This document shows, one piece after another, positions 1 to 8,025 of a DNA stretch of 35,948 bases; within the stretch, counting starts at the first letter, position 1; every line of letters starts with the position of its first letter. Location: NCBI GenBank assembly GCA_902797085.1, contig CADBRM010000029.1:1-35948 (forward strand). The letters run 5' to 3'. The position numbers were made by a program, and so were the translations under genes. The stretch is from an uncultured Methanobacteriaceae archaeon. Its GTDB lineage: Archaea; Methanobacteriota; Methanobacteria; Methanobacteriales; Methanobacteriaceae. The notes under the pieces are model-generated. The model searched no databases. It was not told where the DNA came from and saw only the letters and a program-made list of their open reading frames with translations.

Positions 1-621
1 AACACAGACATACCAGAACCACAACCACAAGAGAACAACACAGACATACCAGATAACAACCATAATTCTACCGATGATAAAGATTCACATGCCGGTGATG
101 AAAAGGAAGAAAAACCTAATCCATCTGATTCAACAGAAATCCCTGACATAGTTATAGAAAATCAAACAAATACTGAAAAGACAAATCAAACAATTACACC
201 AAAAGAGGGTGAAATCGTAAATAATACTGAAATTATTAAAGATACACCTAAACCAACCACTAATCAAACATCCACCGCAGGTGAAAAACCGGATAGTAAA
301 TCCGATGGAGAAGACACACCTCAACCAGCAGAACCAACAACAAACAATGATCCAACAGATAGTCAGGAACAGGAAACATCCGAATCTACGGCAAGCAAAG
401 ATATTTCGGCGGCAGGTGACCATCCTGATACGGCAGATAATAGTCAAAGTGATTCCACTGTTCAAGCAACTGCGGCATTAGCGAGTTCAAAAACAAAAAT
501 TTATGAGATTACCAGCAAGGACTTGAATTTAACTAATCCAGAAGATTCCTTTAAAATATTATTATTGTTACTAATTGTGGGTATTGCATTTACCTACGGT
601 TTTACTAAAAATAAAAAATAA
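1..621 (+). CDS. C-terminal part of a membrane-anchored adhesin-like surface protein (5' truncated)
   Basis: The frame is open from base 1 to the TAA at 619-621 and gives 206 residues with no start in the window. Nearly the whole fragment is low-complexity sequence rich in Asn, Thr, Asp, Glu, Pro and Gln, as expected for an extended cell-wall-spanning stalk. The first bases repeat: NTDIP occurs at residues 1-5 and 13-17, so the window opens inside a tandem repeat of about 36 bp. Residues about 187-201 form one hydrophobic segment (LLLLLIVGIAFTYGF), followed by a short basic end KNKK. That is the usual C-terminal anchor of methanogen surface proteins, with the stalk outside. The ligand-binding part lies upstream and cannot be seen. 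The anchor is clear; the adhesin role is inferred from composition. Confidence 0.75.
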   Translation, partial: NTDIPEPQPQENNTDIPDNNHNSTDDKDSHAGDEKEEKPNPSDSTEIPDIVIENQTNTEKTNQTITPKEGEIVNNTEIIKDTPKPTTNQTSTAGEKPDSKSDGEDTPQPAEPTTNNDPTDSQEQETSESTASKDISAAGDHPDTADNSQSDSTVQATAALASSKTKIYEITSKDLNLTNPEDSFKILLLLLIVGIAFTYGFTKNKK

Positions 622-623
622 TT

Positions 624-664
624 AATATCTAACGGATATTTTATCCTATTTTTTCTTTTTTTTA
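624..664 (+). terminator. Probable terminator of the surface protein gene
   Basis: A 6-bp stem (AATATC and GATATT, 624-629 with 635-640) lies just after the stop codon and is followed by a T-rich tract at about 649-664. The T tract is the more relevant signal in archaea; the hairpin is short. Confidence 0.45.
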
Positions 665-689
665 ATTTACTACTTACTACCAAATAATC

Positions 690-707
690 TAGCATATATT
701 ATAACTA
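690..707 (+). promoter_or_regulatory. Extended TATA promoter element of the IMPase-nadK operon
   Basis: TAGCATATATTATAACTA lies about 95 nt before the GTG start of the next gene and includes a TATA-box-like core. The same 18 bases occur upstream of the aIF5A gene at 23572-23589, which argues for a real promoter element rather than random AT-rich sequence. The transcription start is not known. Confidence 0.5.
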
Positions 708-801
708 TTTTTATTCTTACTCCTGATTTTTTAATACTTCATACAACAAAGTTTCTAAATACTTTGAGAAAGATAATATTATCATAAATAGAAGTTGACG
801 T

Positions 802-1635
802 GTGAAAATGAATTATGAAAAAATTAGTTATTGGTTAGATTTATGTCCCCAAATTTCAGATAAAGTTGAAAAAGCTATTGAAATTGCCAGACAGGATCCC
901 CATGTAACCAGCATAACCAAGATTGGTGCTGACGGTACTCCCACACACAAAATAGACGAATATGCAGAAAATGCTGCTATCGAAGTATTAGAAAGTACTG
1001 GAAAATCTTTGATTTTGATAAGCGAAGAAATTGGTACCATTAAAATAGGTTCTGATGAATCAGAAATTGTACTTATTATGGATCCACTTGATGGTACTAC
1101 CAATGCTATGAAGAATATCCCATGTTATGGAATTTCTATTGCAATAGCACCTTTGAAGAATGATACTGATCTTGAAAATATTACTTTAGACGATATTACC
1201 ATTGCATTTGTGAAAAATTTTCCTATGAATGACACATATATGGCTGTTAAAGGGGAATATGCTACTAAGAATGGTAAAGCAATATCTGTTTCCAATACAG
1301 AAAGGGCAAAAGATTCTACCTTGAGTACTTATCTTTACAGGTCTAAACGTAATATGGATAAGATATATTCTACTGTCAGACGCATGCGAATTATGGGTGC
1401 AATAGCTATAGAAATGTGTTATGTTGCTGAGGGAATTTATGATGTGTTCCTAGATACCGAAGCAGTCAGAGTATTGGACATTGTTGCTTCCCAATTAATT
1501 ATCAAAGAAGCCGGAGGATATATTGCAGATATTTATTCAAATGAATTATCTAGCCAAATTGATTTATTAGAAAAAACTACCATTGTAGCTACTCCAAATA
1601 AAAAGTTACAAGAAGATGTTATTAAATTATTATAA
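802..1635 (+). CDS. suhB: Inositol monophosphatase/fructose-1,6-bisphosphatase family phosphatase (archaeal IMPase, possible NADP phosphatase)
   Basis: This 277-residue protein has the full IMPase signature: an acidic pair in SEE (residues 74-76), the metal-binding DPLDGTT motif (94-100), and a late metal-ligand Asp at 226 in VLDIVAS, in place of the usual WDxA. A Gly-Gly pair follows at 238-239. Members of this archaeal family dephosphorylate inositol-1-phosphate and fructose-1,6-bisphosphate in the cytoplasm with Mg2+. The next gene, 18 nt downstream, is NAD kinase. In Methanocaldococcus the two activities are fused in MJ0917, which acts as NADP phosphatase and NAD kinase, so this enzyme may also act on NADP. 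The start is GTG 802; ATG 808 is an alternative and no strong ribosome binding site decides between them. The family is certain, the physiological substrate is not. Confidence 0.88.
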   Translation: MKMNYEKISYWLDLCPQISDKVEKAIEIARQDPHVTSITKIGADGTPTHKIDEYAENAAIEVLESTGKSLILISEEIGTIKIGSDESEIVLIMDPLDGTTNAMKNIPCYGISIAIAPLKNDTDLENITLDDITIAFVKNFPMNDTYMAVKGEYATKNGKAISVSNTERAKDSTLSTYLYRSKRNMDKIYSTVRRMRIMGAIAIEMCYVAEGIYDVFLDTEAVRVLDIVASQLIIKEAGGYIADIYSNELSSQIDLLEKTTIVATPNKKLQEDVIKLL

Positions 1636-1653
1636 TTAAGAGGTGACTGTACA

Positions 1654-2481
1654 TTGAAAATTGGAATTGTTTCACGTACAGATAGGGAAGATGCTCTTGA
1701 ACTTAACCGGAGCATTATTAAGTACTTGCTAGAAAACAAAGTGGAAGTAGAAATAGACACAAGTCTTGCAGAAAAGCTTAGTGAATATGAAGAGTATACA
1801 TGTGACATTACCCAAATGACTTCCGATTTTGTTATTTGTGTTGGGGGAGATGGTACTGTTCTTAAGGCCCAACATGTTTTATCTCCAAAGAAAATCCCTA
1901 TTCTAAGTGTAAATATGGGTACTGTAGGATTTTTAACCGAAGTCGAACCTGAGGATATCTTTGAATGTCTTGATGCTTTACTTAGCTATGATTTTTTTAT
2001 TGAAGAACGTTTACAATTAGATGTGCTGTGTGATGACGAATGGATTACTGTACTAAATGAACTTGTTATTATGAATAGTCAACCGGGAAAAATGTTAGAT
2101 TTAACCATTAACGTTGATGAGGAAATTGTTGACAATGTTCGTGCCGACGGTTTAATTATATCCACACCCAGCGGTTCTACGGCTTATGCCATGAGTGCAG
2201 GAGGTCCTATTGTAGATCCTAGAGTGGATGCTGCCGTTATTATACCAATATGTCCATTCAAACTAAATACAAGACCAAAAATCGTACCTGCAGATAGTAA
2301 AATTAGTGTCAAATTTACCAAAGAGGATAAAAAGGGCCTTGCAGTATTAGATGGTGTGAATAATAAAGAGTATGGTTACATGGATGAACTAAAATTAAGA
2401 AAATCGGAGGATGTAGCTTACTTTGTTAGATTTAGGAAAAACTTCTATGATAGCGTTAACAAAAAATTAACAATAGGATAA
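1654..2481 (+). CDS. nadK: NAD kinase
   Basis: NAD kinase phosphorylates NAD to NADP using ATP or polyphosphate in the cytoplasm. The 275-residue protein shows GGDGT (residues 64-68), the NMGTVGFLTE block (87-96), LNELVI (134-139), and the substrate loop RADGLIISTPSGSTAY with SAGGP (163-185), all in family order and spacing. The start is TTG at 1654, with a clear GAGGTGA ribosome binding site at about 1640-1646. It lies 18 nt after the IMPase gene and 22 nt before the Mur-ligase-like gene, so the three form an operon. Length is normal for a single-domain archaeal enzyme; the IMPase domain fused to it in MJ0917 is a separate gene here. Confidence 0.93.
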   Translation: MKIGIVSRTDREDALELNRSIIKYLLENKVEVEIDTSLAEKLSEYEEYTCDITQMTSDFVICVGGDGTVLKAQHVLSPKKIPILSVNMGTVGFLTEVEPEDIFECLDALLSYDFFIEERLQLDVLCDDEWITVLNELVIMNSQPGKMLDLTINVDEEIVDNVRADGLIISTPSGSTAYAMSAGGPIVDPRVDAAVIIPICPFKLNTRPKIVPADSKISVKFTKEDKKGLAVLDGVNNKEYGYMDELKLRKSEDVAYFVRFRKNFYDSVNKKLTIG

Positions 2482-2503
2482 TTATACAGGGAGTGTACTT
2501 TTA

Positions 2504-3862
2504 ATGACAAAAAATGTTTTAATCAGTGATGCCAACCATGGTGGCCTTATTTTATTAGAGGAATATTATAAGTACACACAAAACAACTTATTTTTTTATG
2601 ACATTTACAATAAATTAACTGAAAATGAAAAGGAATATTATCATGAAAGATACAGTGTAACCTTCTTATCATTGGATGAAATTAAAGAGGATGAGGACAA
2701 TTATGTCAAAATAAATCCTATCCATATGCCCCCAGTCATCAAAACGGATTATACCCATCATGAATTCGTATCATACCTGCTAAATAAGAAGGGGTATAAA
2801 TTTAAATTAATCCAAGTCACAGGCGTTAAGGGTAAAACCACAGTTGTAAACTTGTTAAGAAGTCTTTTAAGTGATTTTAATATTTTAACATTGGATAGTA
2901 ACAGTTTAACATATAATGATAACATTTTAATGAAAAATCTCAGCATTACACCGGCTAGCATAATAACTGCCATTAATAAGGTAAAGGAAAAGGGAGTTTT
3001 GAATGAAATTGATTATTGCATATTTGAAGTTTCTTTAGGTGTTATTCCCAACGGTTTTATTAGTGTCCTTACAAATATCATAGAGGATTATAAGATAGCA
3101 AAAAATTCCAGTAGTGCATCTATTGCCAAAAAAAGTGTATTTACATCTGATTTCATTTTATGTGATTACGATAGCTTTAACAAGTATTATAAAGATGAAA
3201 AAAATGTTTATACGGTTAGTTTAGATAATGAAAATTCAGACATATACTCAAAAGACATTAAGTATAATATTGACCATACTACATTTAAGCTAAATTATTT
3301 TGACAATAATTATGACATACAACATTTTGCTCTTAGTGATTTCTATATTAATAATCTTCTCTTTGCAATTAGTGTAGCGTTACTAGTTGGTATACATATT
3401 GAGAATGTAAATTCACATTTAAAAAATAGCATCAATATCAAGGGAAGAAATTCATATCAGTACATAAATGACACGTTAATTATTGAAGACATCAATCCCG
3501 GACTAAACACCACTTCCATAAAAAAATGCATAGACAATCTTAAAAGATTCAATGAAAAATATGTCATTATTCTTGGAGGAGATTATGGAATAACTTGTGA
3601 AGAAATAGATGAAACAAAGTTATCCAATTATCTTAAGAGTATCAATTACGAAAAAATCGTTTTTACAGGAGAATTAGGAAACAATATTAGAAAAACATTA
3701 AACAAAGATTATCTATTCTTTGATACATTAAATGATGCACTCACATACACTTTAGAAAATTACAATGAAAAATTGATTCAGATAATATACCGAAGTGAAT
3801 ATCATAGAAATAATGAAAACATCATAAATTTAATCCCAATCAACCAATCCAAAGAAGATTAA
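2504..3862 (+). CDS. cfbE: Mur ligase family protein, probable coenzyme F430 synthetase CfbE
   Basis: This 452-residue protein has the ATP-binding loop VTGVKGKTT (residues 105-113), a catalytic-region EVSLG (175-179) and the LTNIIEDYKIA block (189-199), the core of ATP-dependent Mur ligases. The N-terminal segment with DANHGG and the EDY-IA variation differ from murein-type ligases and match, as I remember them, the methanogen CfbE family. CfbE activates a side-chain carboxylate of seco-F430 and closes the carbocyclic ring of coenzyme F430, the methyl-coenzyme M reductase cofactor. The next gene but for a promoter gap is hemC, an early step of the same tetrapyrrole route, which supports this. 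The alternative is a pseudomurein peptide ligase, also Mur-like in this order. Start is ATG 2504 behind GGGAGTG. It is the third gene of the IMPase-nadK operon. Confidence 0.68.
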   Translation: MTKNVLISDANHGGLILLEEYYKYTQNNLFFYDIYNKLTENEKEYYHERYSVTFLSLDEIKEDEDNYVKINPIHMPPVIKTDYTHHEFVSYLLNKKGYKFKLIQVTGVKGKTTVVNLLRSLLSDFNILTLDSNSLTYNDNILMKNLSITPASIITAINKVKEKGVLNEIDYCIFEVSLGVIPNGFISVLTNIIEDYKIAKNSSSASIAKKSVFTSDFILCDYDSFNKYYKDEKNVYTVSLDNENSDIYSKDIKYNIDHTTFKLNYFDNNYDIQHFALSDFYINNLLFAISVALLVGIHIENVNSHLKNSINIKGRNSYQYINDTLIIEDINPGLNTTSIKKCIDNLKRFNEKYVIILGGDYGITCEEIDETKLSNYLKSINYEKIVFTGELGNNIRKTLNKDYLFFDTLNDALTYTLENYNEKLIQIIYRSEYHRNNENIINLIPINQSKED

Positions 3863-4086
3863 GAATTAATATACAATTTAATAATATTTTTTAGAATAAT
3901 TTATAACTAATTTATGATTAAAGTGTACAAACTATATTAATAATTTTAAACATATATAAATAAAGAGTATAAAAATAATTAATTAAATTCACAGATAAAA
4001 CAGTAGATTAATTATTAATAATTGACTAAAAAACATTAACTAATATCATTATACATTGAAAATGACAAAATAAGGAGGTAGGTTAG
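3863..4086 (+). promoter_or_regulatory. Promoter region of hemC
   Basis: This 224-bp AT-rich gap separates the upstream operon from hemC. A TATA-like CATATATAAATAAA lies at 3951-3964, and a strong AAGGAGGT ribosome binding site lies at 4073-4080, six bases before the TTG start. The long leader that this TATA box would imply is not otherwise supported, so another TATA nearer the gene is possible. Confidence 0.4.
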
Positions 4087-4959
4087 TTGATAGTTGGTAC
4101 TAGAGGTAGTAAATTAGCTACTACTCAAACTCAAACTGTTGTTGATTCTCTGGAAGAAATAACCGGAGAAAAAATAGATACTAAAATCATCAAAACAACT
4201 GGAGATAAAATTAAAGACTCACAATTATATAATATTGATGCAAAAGGAATTTTCACAAAAGAATTAGATACTGCATTAATTGAAGGTGAAATAGACTTTG
4301 CAGTACATAGTTTTAAAGATCTCCCAAGTGAACTAAATGACCAACTAACAATAACTGCAATTCCTAAAAGAGAAGCCGTTAATGAAGTATTGATTTCCAA
4401 CTATTCCTGGGATGAATTACCTGATGGTGCAACATTAGGAACAAGTAGTGTGAGAAGAGAGGCTTTCTGTAAATTACATGAAAAGAACATTGTTACAAAA
4501 CCAATCAGAGGAAACATTGATACCCGAATTAAAAAGGTAGAAGAAGGAGAATATGATGCTACAATAATGGCTTTAGCAGGTATTAATAGACTTGGTTTAC
4601 AGGAACATATTAAAGAAATCTTTGATGAAACGTACATCGTACCACCTGCAGGACAGGGAGCCCTGGCAGTGATGACACATAAAGACTCAGAATACAACGA
4701 TGTAATCAGTAAACTAAACCACGAAGACACTAGAATTGAAGCTTTATGTGAAAAAGCCATCCTTGAAACATTAGAAGTCGGATGTCAATGGCCTGTCGGT
4801 ATAGTGTCTAAAGTTAATGGAAATGATATTAAAATCCACTGTGAATTATTAAGTCCTGAAGGACAAATTTTAGCAGACATTAACGAAACTGCTAAAAAGG
4901 ATAATGCTATTGAAACTGCAAAATCCATTGGGCAAAGATTAAGAGAGGATGCACTATGA
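4087..4959 (+). CDS. hemC: Hydroxymethylbilane synthase (porphobilinogen deaminase)
   Basis: HemC joins four porphobilinogen molecules into hydroxymethylbilane, the precursor of siroheme, cobalamin and F430 in methanogens. The 290-residue protein opens with GTRGSKLA (residues 4-11), has the catalytic-Asp region HSFKD (74-78), the cofactor-phosphate/substrate Arg motifs GTSSVRR (118-124) and RGNIDTR (141-147), and Cys233 in GCQWPVG, the attachment point of the dipyrromethane cofactor. Start is TTG 4087 with an excellent ribosome binding site (AAGGAGGT, 4073-4080). The stop codon overlaps the ATG of the following dehydrogenase gene by four bases (ATGA), so the two are translationally coupled. 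Confidence 0.95.
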   Translation: MIVGTRGSKLATTQTQTVVDSLEEITGEKIDTKIIKTTGDKIKDSQLYNIDAKGIFTKELDTALIEGEIDFAVHSFKDLPSELNDQLTITAIPKREAVNEVLISNYSWDELPDGATLGTSSVRREAFCKLHEKNIVTKPIRGNIDTRIKKVEEGEYDATIMALAGINRLGLQEHIKEIFDETYIVPPAGQGALAVMTHKDSEYNDVISKLNHEDTRIEALCEKAILETLEVGCQWPVGIVSKVNGNDIKIHCELLSPEGQILADINETAKKDNAIETAKSIGQRLREDAL

Positions 4960-5912
4960 AAAAAACTAATGTCGGAGTGATTGGAGTAGGAGCAATGGGA
5001 TACAACCACGTGCGAATATATTCCGAACTAGAAAATGCAAACCTATTAGCAATATCTGATATGGTAAGAGGTACACTTGATTCAGTATCTAAAGAGTTCA
5101 ATACTGTAGGATATGTTGATTTTGACAATATCCTCCAGTTAGAAGATATTGAAGCAGTGAATATTTGTGTACCAACAGTATTCCACCATGACGTTGTAAT
5201 GAGTGCAATTGAAGCAGGTAAAAATGTTTTAGTGGAAAAACCAATAGCATCTAAATTAGATGAAGCTCAAGAAATGATTGACGCTGCAAATGACGCAGGA
5301 GTTACCTTAGCAACAGGACACGTTGAAAGGTTTAATCCGGCAGTGCGAGTAGCTAAAGAATTAATTGATGCTGGTGAAATTGGTGATATTGTAACAGCAC
5401 ATGCCAGACGTTTAGGTCCATACCCACCTCGTATAAGAGATGTTGGTGTAGCAATAGACCTTGCTATACACGATATTGACATATTTAATTACTTGTTTGA
5501 AGGTAATGCACATACAGTATTTGCTAACATGAGCAGTAACCTAAAAAATTGTGAATTTGAAGATCACGCAGAAATCATGACCAAATATGACAATGATGTT
5601 CTAACAATTCTTGAAACAAATTGGTTAACACCATACAAGAAAAGAAAGTTAAATATTACGGGAGTAGAAGGGATTATCTCTGTAGACTATGGAAATCAAA
5701 CAGTAACTGTTTACAAAGAAAACAATAAAGTTGAAAACATTGCTGTTGAAAATAAAGAGCCATTAAAAGAAGAGTTAAGATCTTTTGTCAATGCCGTTCA
5801 AAACAATACCACACCAGAAGTGTCAGGACAGGACGGATTCGAAGCATTGAAAATTGTTGATGCTGCAATGAAATCAGCTAAAAAGCATGAATTAATTTAT
5901 CTTGATGAATAA
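4956..5912 (+). CDS. Gfo/Idh/MocA family NAD(P)-dependent oxidoreductase, possibly UDP-GlcNAc 3-dehydrogenase
   Basis: The 318-residue protein has an N-terminal Rossmann fold with the dinucleotide loop GVIGVGAMG (residues 7-15), the family EKP lysine motif (94-96), and a C-terminal substrate domain with GHVERFNP (121-128) and an Asp-His pair in IDLAIHDID (168-172). These define the Gfo/Idh/MocA family, which oxidises sugar hydroxyls or related groups. The GHVERFNP and RRLGPYPPRIRDVG blocks resemble archaeal nucleotide-sugar dehydrogenases of the MMP0352 type, which make 3-keto-UDP-GlcNAc for acetamido sugars. That is a similarity from memory, not a proven assignment. The gene overlaps hemC by four bases and precedes gfcR by 14 nt; nothing in these neighbours demands a sugar substrate, so its partner pathway is open. 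Confidence 0.8.
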   Translation: MKKTNVGVIGVGAMGYNHVRIYSELENANLLAISDMVRGTLDSVSKEFNTVGYVDFDNILQLEDIEAVNICVPTVFHHDVVMSAIEAGKNVLVEKPIASKLDEAQEMIDAANDAGVTLATGHVERFNPAVRVAKELIDAGEIGDIVTAHARRLGPYPPRIRDVGVAIDLAIHDIDIFNYLFEGNAHTVFANMSSNLKNCEFEDHAEIMTKYDNDVLTILETNWLTPYKKRKLNITGVEGIISVDYGNQTVTVYKENNKVENIAVENKEPLKEELRSFVNAVQNNTTPEVSGQDGFEALKIVDAAMKSAKKHELIYLDE

Positions 5913-5926
5913 AAGGGGAAAAGGAT

Positions 5927-6523
5927 ATGAATAACAAATTAATTGAAAAAGCAACAGAATTAAGAAGCAAAGGATTGACCACAGGTGAAATAGCTGATGA
6001 ATTAAACATTTCTAAAGACACCACCCAATGGTTAATTATGCAAATGACCAGTGTTTCTAAAAGCAAACAAAAAGCCAAACCGGATGATTTTGCAATCAAT
6101 TGGAGAACAATTGGTTCAAGTTCTGCCCGTATGCAATACATTTCTAGTGCATTAGCTGATTTAGCTGTAGAAGACCAGGAAATTGATGTTGTTGTAGGTA
6201 TTAGTGTAAGTGGTGTTCCATTTGCAACCATAATGGCAGAACTATTGGATGCTGAATTATCCGTTTTCCACCCAATTAAACACATGAAAAATGAATCAGC
6301 ACAGGGAGCTATAAGTAACAACTTTGCTAACATCAAGAATAAGAAAGTTGTAATAGTTGACGATGTTATCACCAGCGGTTCTACAGTGACTGATGCCATT
6401 AACGTTTGCAAGACCCATGGTGCAAACCCTGTTGCCGTAACCGTTTTAGTCGATAAAAAAGGTATTAACGATTTAAATAATGTACCTATTAAATCATTAA
6501 TAAAAATTAATAAAGTAGGATAA
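5927..6523 (+). CDS. gfcR: PRTase-like transcriptional regulator of the GfcR family
   Basis: The 198-residue protein joins an N-terminal helix-turn-helix (residues about 13-38, with the EIADELNIS recognition segment) to a type I phosphoribosyltransferase domain. The PRPP-binding motif VVIVDDVITSGST is at 141-153. It was once annotated as orotate phosphoribosyltransferase-like; in Haloferax the GfcR protein is a transcription activator of sugar-degradation and glycolysis genes, probably sensing a phosphorylated ligand. Start is ATG 5927 after AAAAGGGGAAAAGG. It follows the dehydrogenase gene by 14 nt. A true pyrE is unlikely because of the DNA-binding domain. Its targets here are unknown; the gap gene in this same window is a possible candidate. 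Confidence 0.85.
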   Translation: MNNKLIEKATELRSKGLTTGEIADELNISKDTTQWLIMQMTSVSKSKQKAKPDDFAINWRTIGSSSARMQYISSALADLAVEDQEIDVVVGISVSGVPFATIMAELLDAELSVFHPIKHMKNESAQGAISNNFANIKNKKVVIVDDVITSGSTVTDAINVCKTHGANPVAVTVLVDKKGINDLNNVPIKSLIKINKVG

Positions 6524-6697
6524 ATCTTACTCTTAAACTCCCTCTATTTCACTAATTTTTTGAAAATAAATATATAGTTTATTTAACATATATAGTATTA
6601 TTATAAAGCATCATAATTTATAAAGAATAAATTCATACCCATTTTGATAATAGGATTACTTTTTTATAATAGGAAAAAATGCCGGAGGAAATGCAGT
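6524..6697 (+). promoter_or_regulatory. Promoter and leader of the aIF1A gene
   Basis: The gap holds a T-rich terminator-like stretch after gfcR (about 6545-6562), TATA-like ATAAATATATA at 6567-6577, further AT-rich alternatives at 6586-6600, and the GGAGG ribosome binding site at 6684-6688 that fixes the downstream TTG start. Confidence 0.4.
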
Positions 6698-7036
6698 TTG
6701 AAGAAAGCAAATAACAACAATAAGAACAGAAGCAATAACAACAACCAGCAAGGTGGAGAACAAAACATTCGTGTAAGAAGTCCACGTAAAGGAGAAATTC
6801 CAGGGGTTGTTGAACAAATCCTAGGTCATGGCAAGCTTAAAGTACGTTGCAATGATAAAAATATTAGGTTATGCCGTATACCAGGTAAAATGAAAAAACG
6901 TATATGGATACGTGAAGGTGATGTTGTTTTAGTAAAACCATGGGACTTCCAAAGTGATGAAAAAGCCGATGTAATTTGGAGATACACACGTACCGAAGCC
7001 AATTACCTTGAAAGAAGAGGATTCTTAAAAATATAA
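6698..7036 (+). CDS. eif1A: Translation initiation factor aIF-1A
   Basis: aIF1A binds the A site of the small ribosomal subunit and helps start-codon selection. The 112-residue protein has an Asn/Lys-rich disordered N-terminal tail (residues 2-22), the OB-fold core with [14 protein letters not shown] and [13 protein letters not shown], and the family motif [11 protein letters not shown]. The start is TTG 6698, nine bases after GGAGG (6684-6688). The longer frame from 6644 would add a hydrophobic and Cys-rich stretch that is not part of the family, and the ATG at 6691 is in another frame. In many euryarchaea aIF1A stands directly before the RIO1 kinase and KH genes; here a membrane transporter lies between. 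Confidence 0.95.
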   Translation: MKKANNNNKNRSNNNNQQGGEQNIRVRSPRKGEIPGVVEQILGHGKLKVRCNDKNIRLCRIPGKMKKRIWIREGDVVLVKPWDFQSDEKADVIWRYTRTEANYLERRGFLKI

Positions 7037-7069
7037 TTATAATTAATACAATAGCAGGGAAAGAGAGGT

Positions 7070-8020
7070 ATGGACTTATTAGAAAAACTAGAGCCAATTT
7101 TAATATTTAGTGCTATTATATTAGGTTTATTATTTAATAATGCAACATTACTACAACAAATAAGTCCCTCACTCATCACTATTTTTTTATCATTAATGCT
7201 ATTTGCCCTATTTCTAGACATTCCCTTATCAGATATCAGAAATAGTTTCTCAAATATTAGTTTTACAACAACAAGCCTATTGATTAACTTTCTGTGGACA
7301 CCACTATTCGGTTACTTCTTAGGAAACCTGTTTTTAAATGCCCACATTGACCTGTTCATAGGATTTGTAATGCTAATATTGACACCGTGTACAGATTGGT
7401 ACTTAATATTTACAAAGATGAGCAGGGGGAATGTTCCACTAAGCTTATCCATACTGCCAATAAATTTAGTACTGCAATTGATCTTATTACCCGTGTACCT
7501 GCTACTATTCTTTTCAAGTTCAAACACTATCGAATTAGTCAATCTTGCAAACAGCATCCTTACTTTCATAATAATTCCCTTTGTAGCATCATTAGCAGTA
7601 AAATATATATTCAATAATAAACCTATTAAAGATAAGATAACATCATTCTTTAGTAACTTACAAACAATATTTCTATGTATTGCGATATTCGGATTATTCA
7701 ATACTGAATCCCATAGTCTATTAAACAATTTAGATTCCATAGGAATATTATTTATTCCTCTGATACTGTTCTTTGCAATAAACTTTGTATTAGATTACTT
7801 TGTTGCAAAAAATATGAAGTTCAACTACGAGGATTATGCTAGTCTTACTCTGACAACACTGGCCCGCAACTCACCATTGGCATTAGCCATAGCAGTAAGT
7901 TCCTTTCCACATAACGAGCTGATTGCAATAGCACTTGTTATTGGACCACTTATCGAGTTACCGGTGCTGTATATTATATCTAAATTATTACTAAAAATTA
8001 GAAAAAAATATGACGGGTGA
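7070..8020 (+). CDS. BASS-superfamily transporter, arsenic-resistance (ACR3-like) or bile-acid:sodium-symporter type
   Basis: The 316-residue protein is almost entirely hydrophobic, with about ten predicted membrane helices. The segment LTPCTDWYLIFT (residues about 104-115) with the following GN-P-S run, and NSPLALAI near the end, match the motifs of the ACR3/BASS fold, where a conserved Cys-containing discontinuous helix lies in the middle of the protein. ACR3 proteins export arsenite; BASS relatives import organic anions with sodium. The sequence does not decide between these. Start is ATG 7070 with AGAGAGGT just before. The stop overlaps the ribosome binding site of the RIO1 gene, so the transporter is co-transcribed with the translation cluster although its function seems unrelated. 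Confidence 0.72.
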   Translation: MDLLEKLEPILIFSAIILGLLFNNATLLQQISPSLITIFLSLMLFALFLDIPLSDIRNSFSNISFTTTSLLINFLWTPLFGYFLGNLFLNAHIDLFIGFVMLILTPCTDWYLIFTKMSRGNVPLSLSILPINLVLQLILLPVYLLLFFSSSNTIELVNLANSILTFIIIPFVASLAVKYIFNNKPIKDKITSFFSNLQTIFLCIAIFGLFNTESHSLLNNLDSIGILFIPLILFFAINFVLDYFVAKNMKFNYEDYASLTLTTLARNSPLALAIAVSSFPHNELIAIALVIGPLIELPVLYIISKLLLKIRKKYDG

Positions 8021-8025
8021 ACTCC

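Noticed and set aside
6644-6697. Longer N-terminus for aIF1A starting at 6644
   Set aside because: The added residues are absent from the family, and the GGAGG at 6684-6688 points to TTG 6698.
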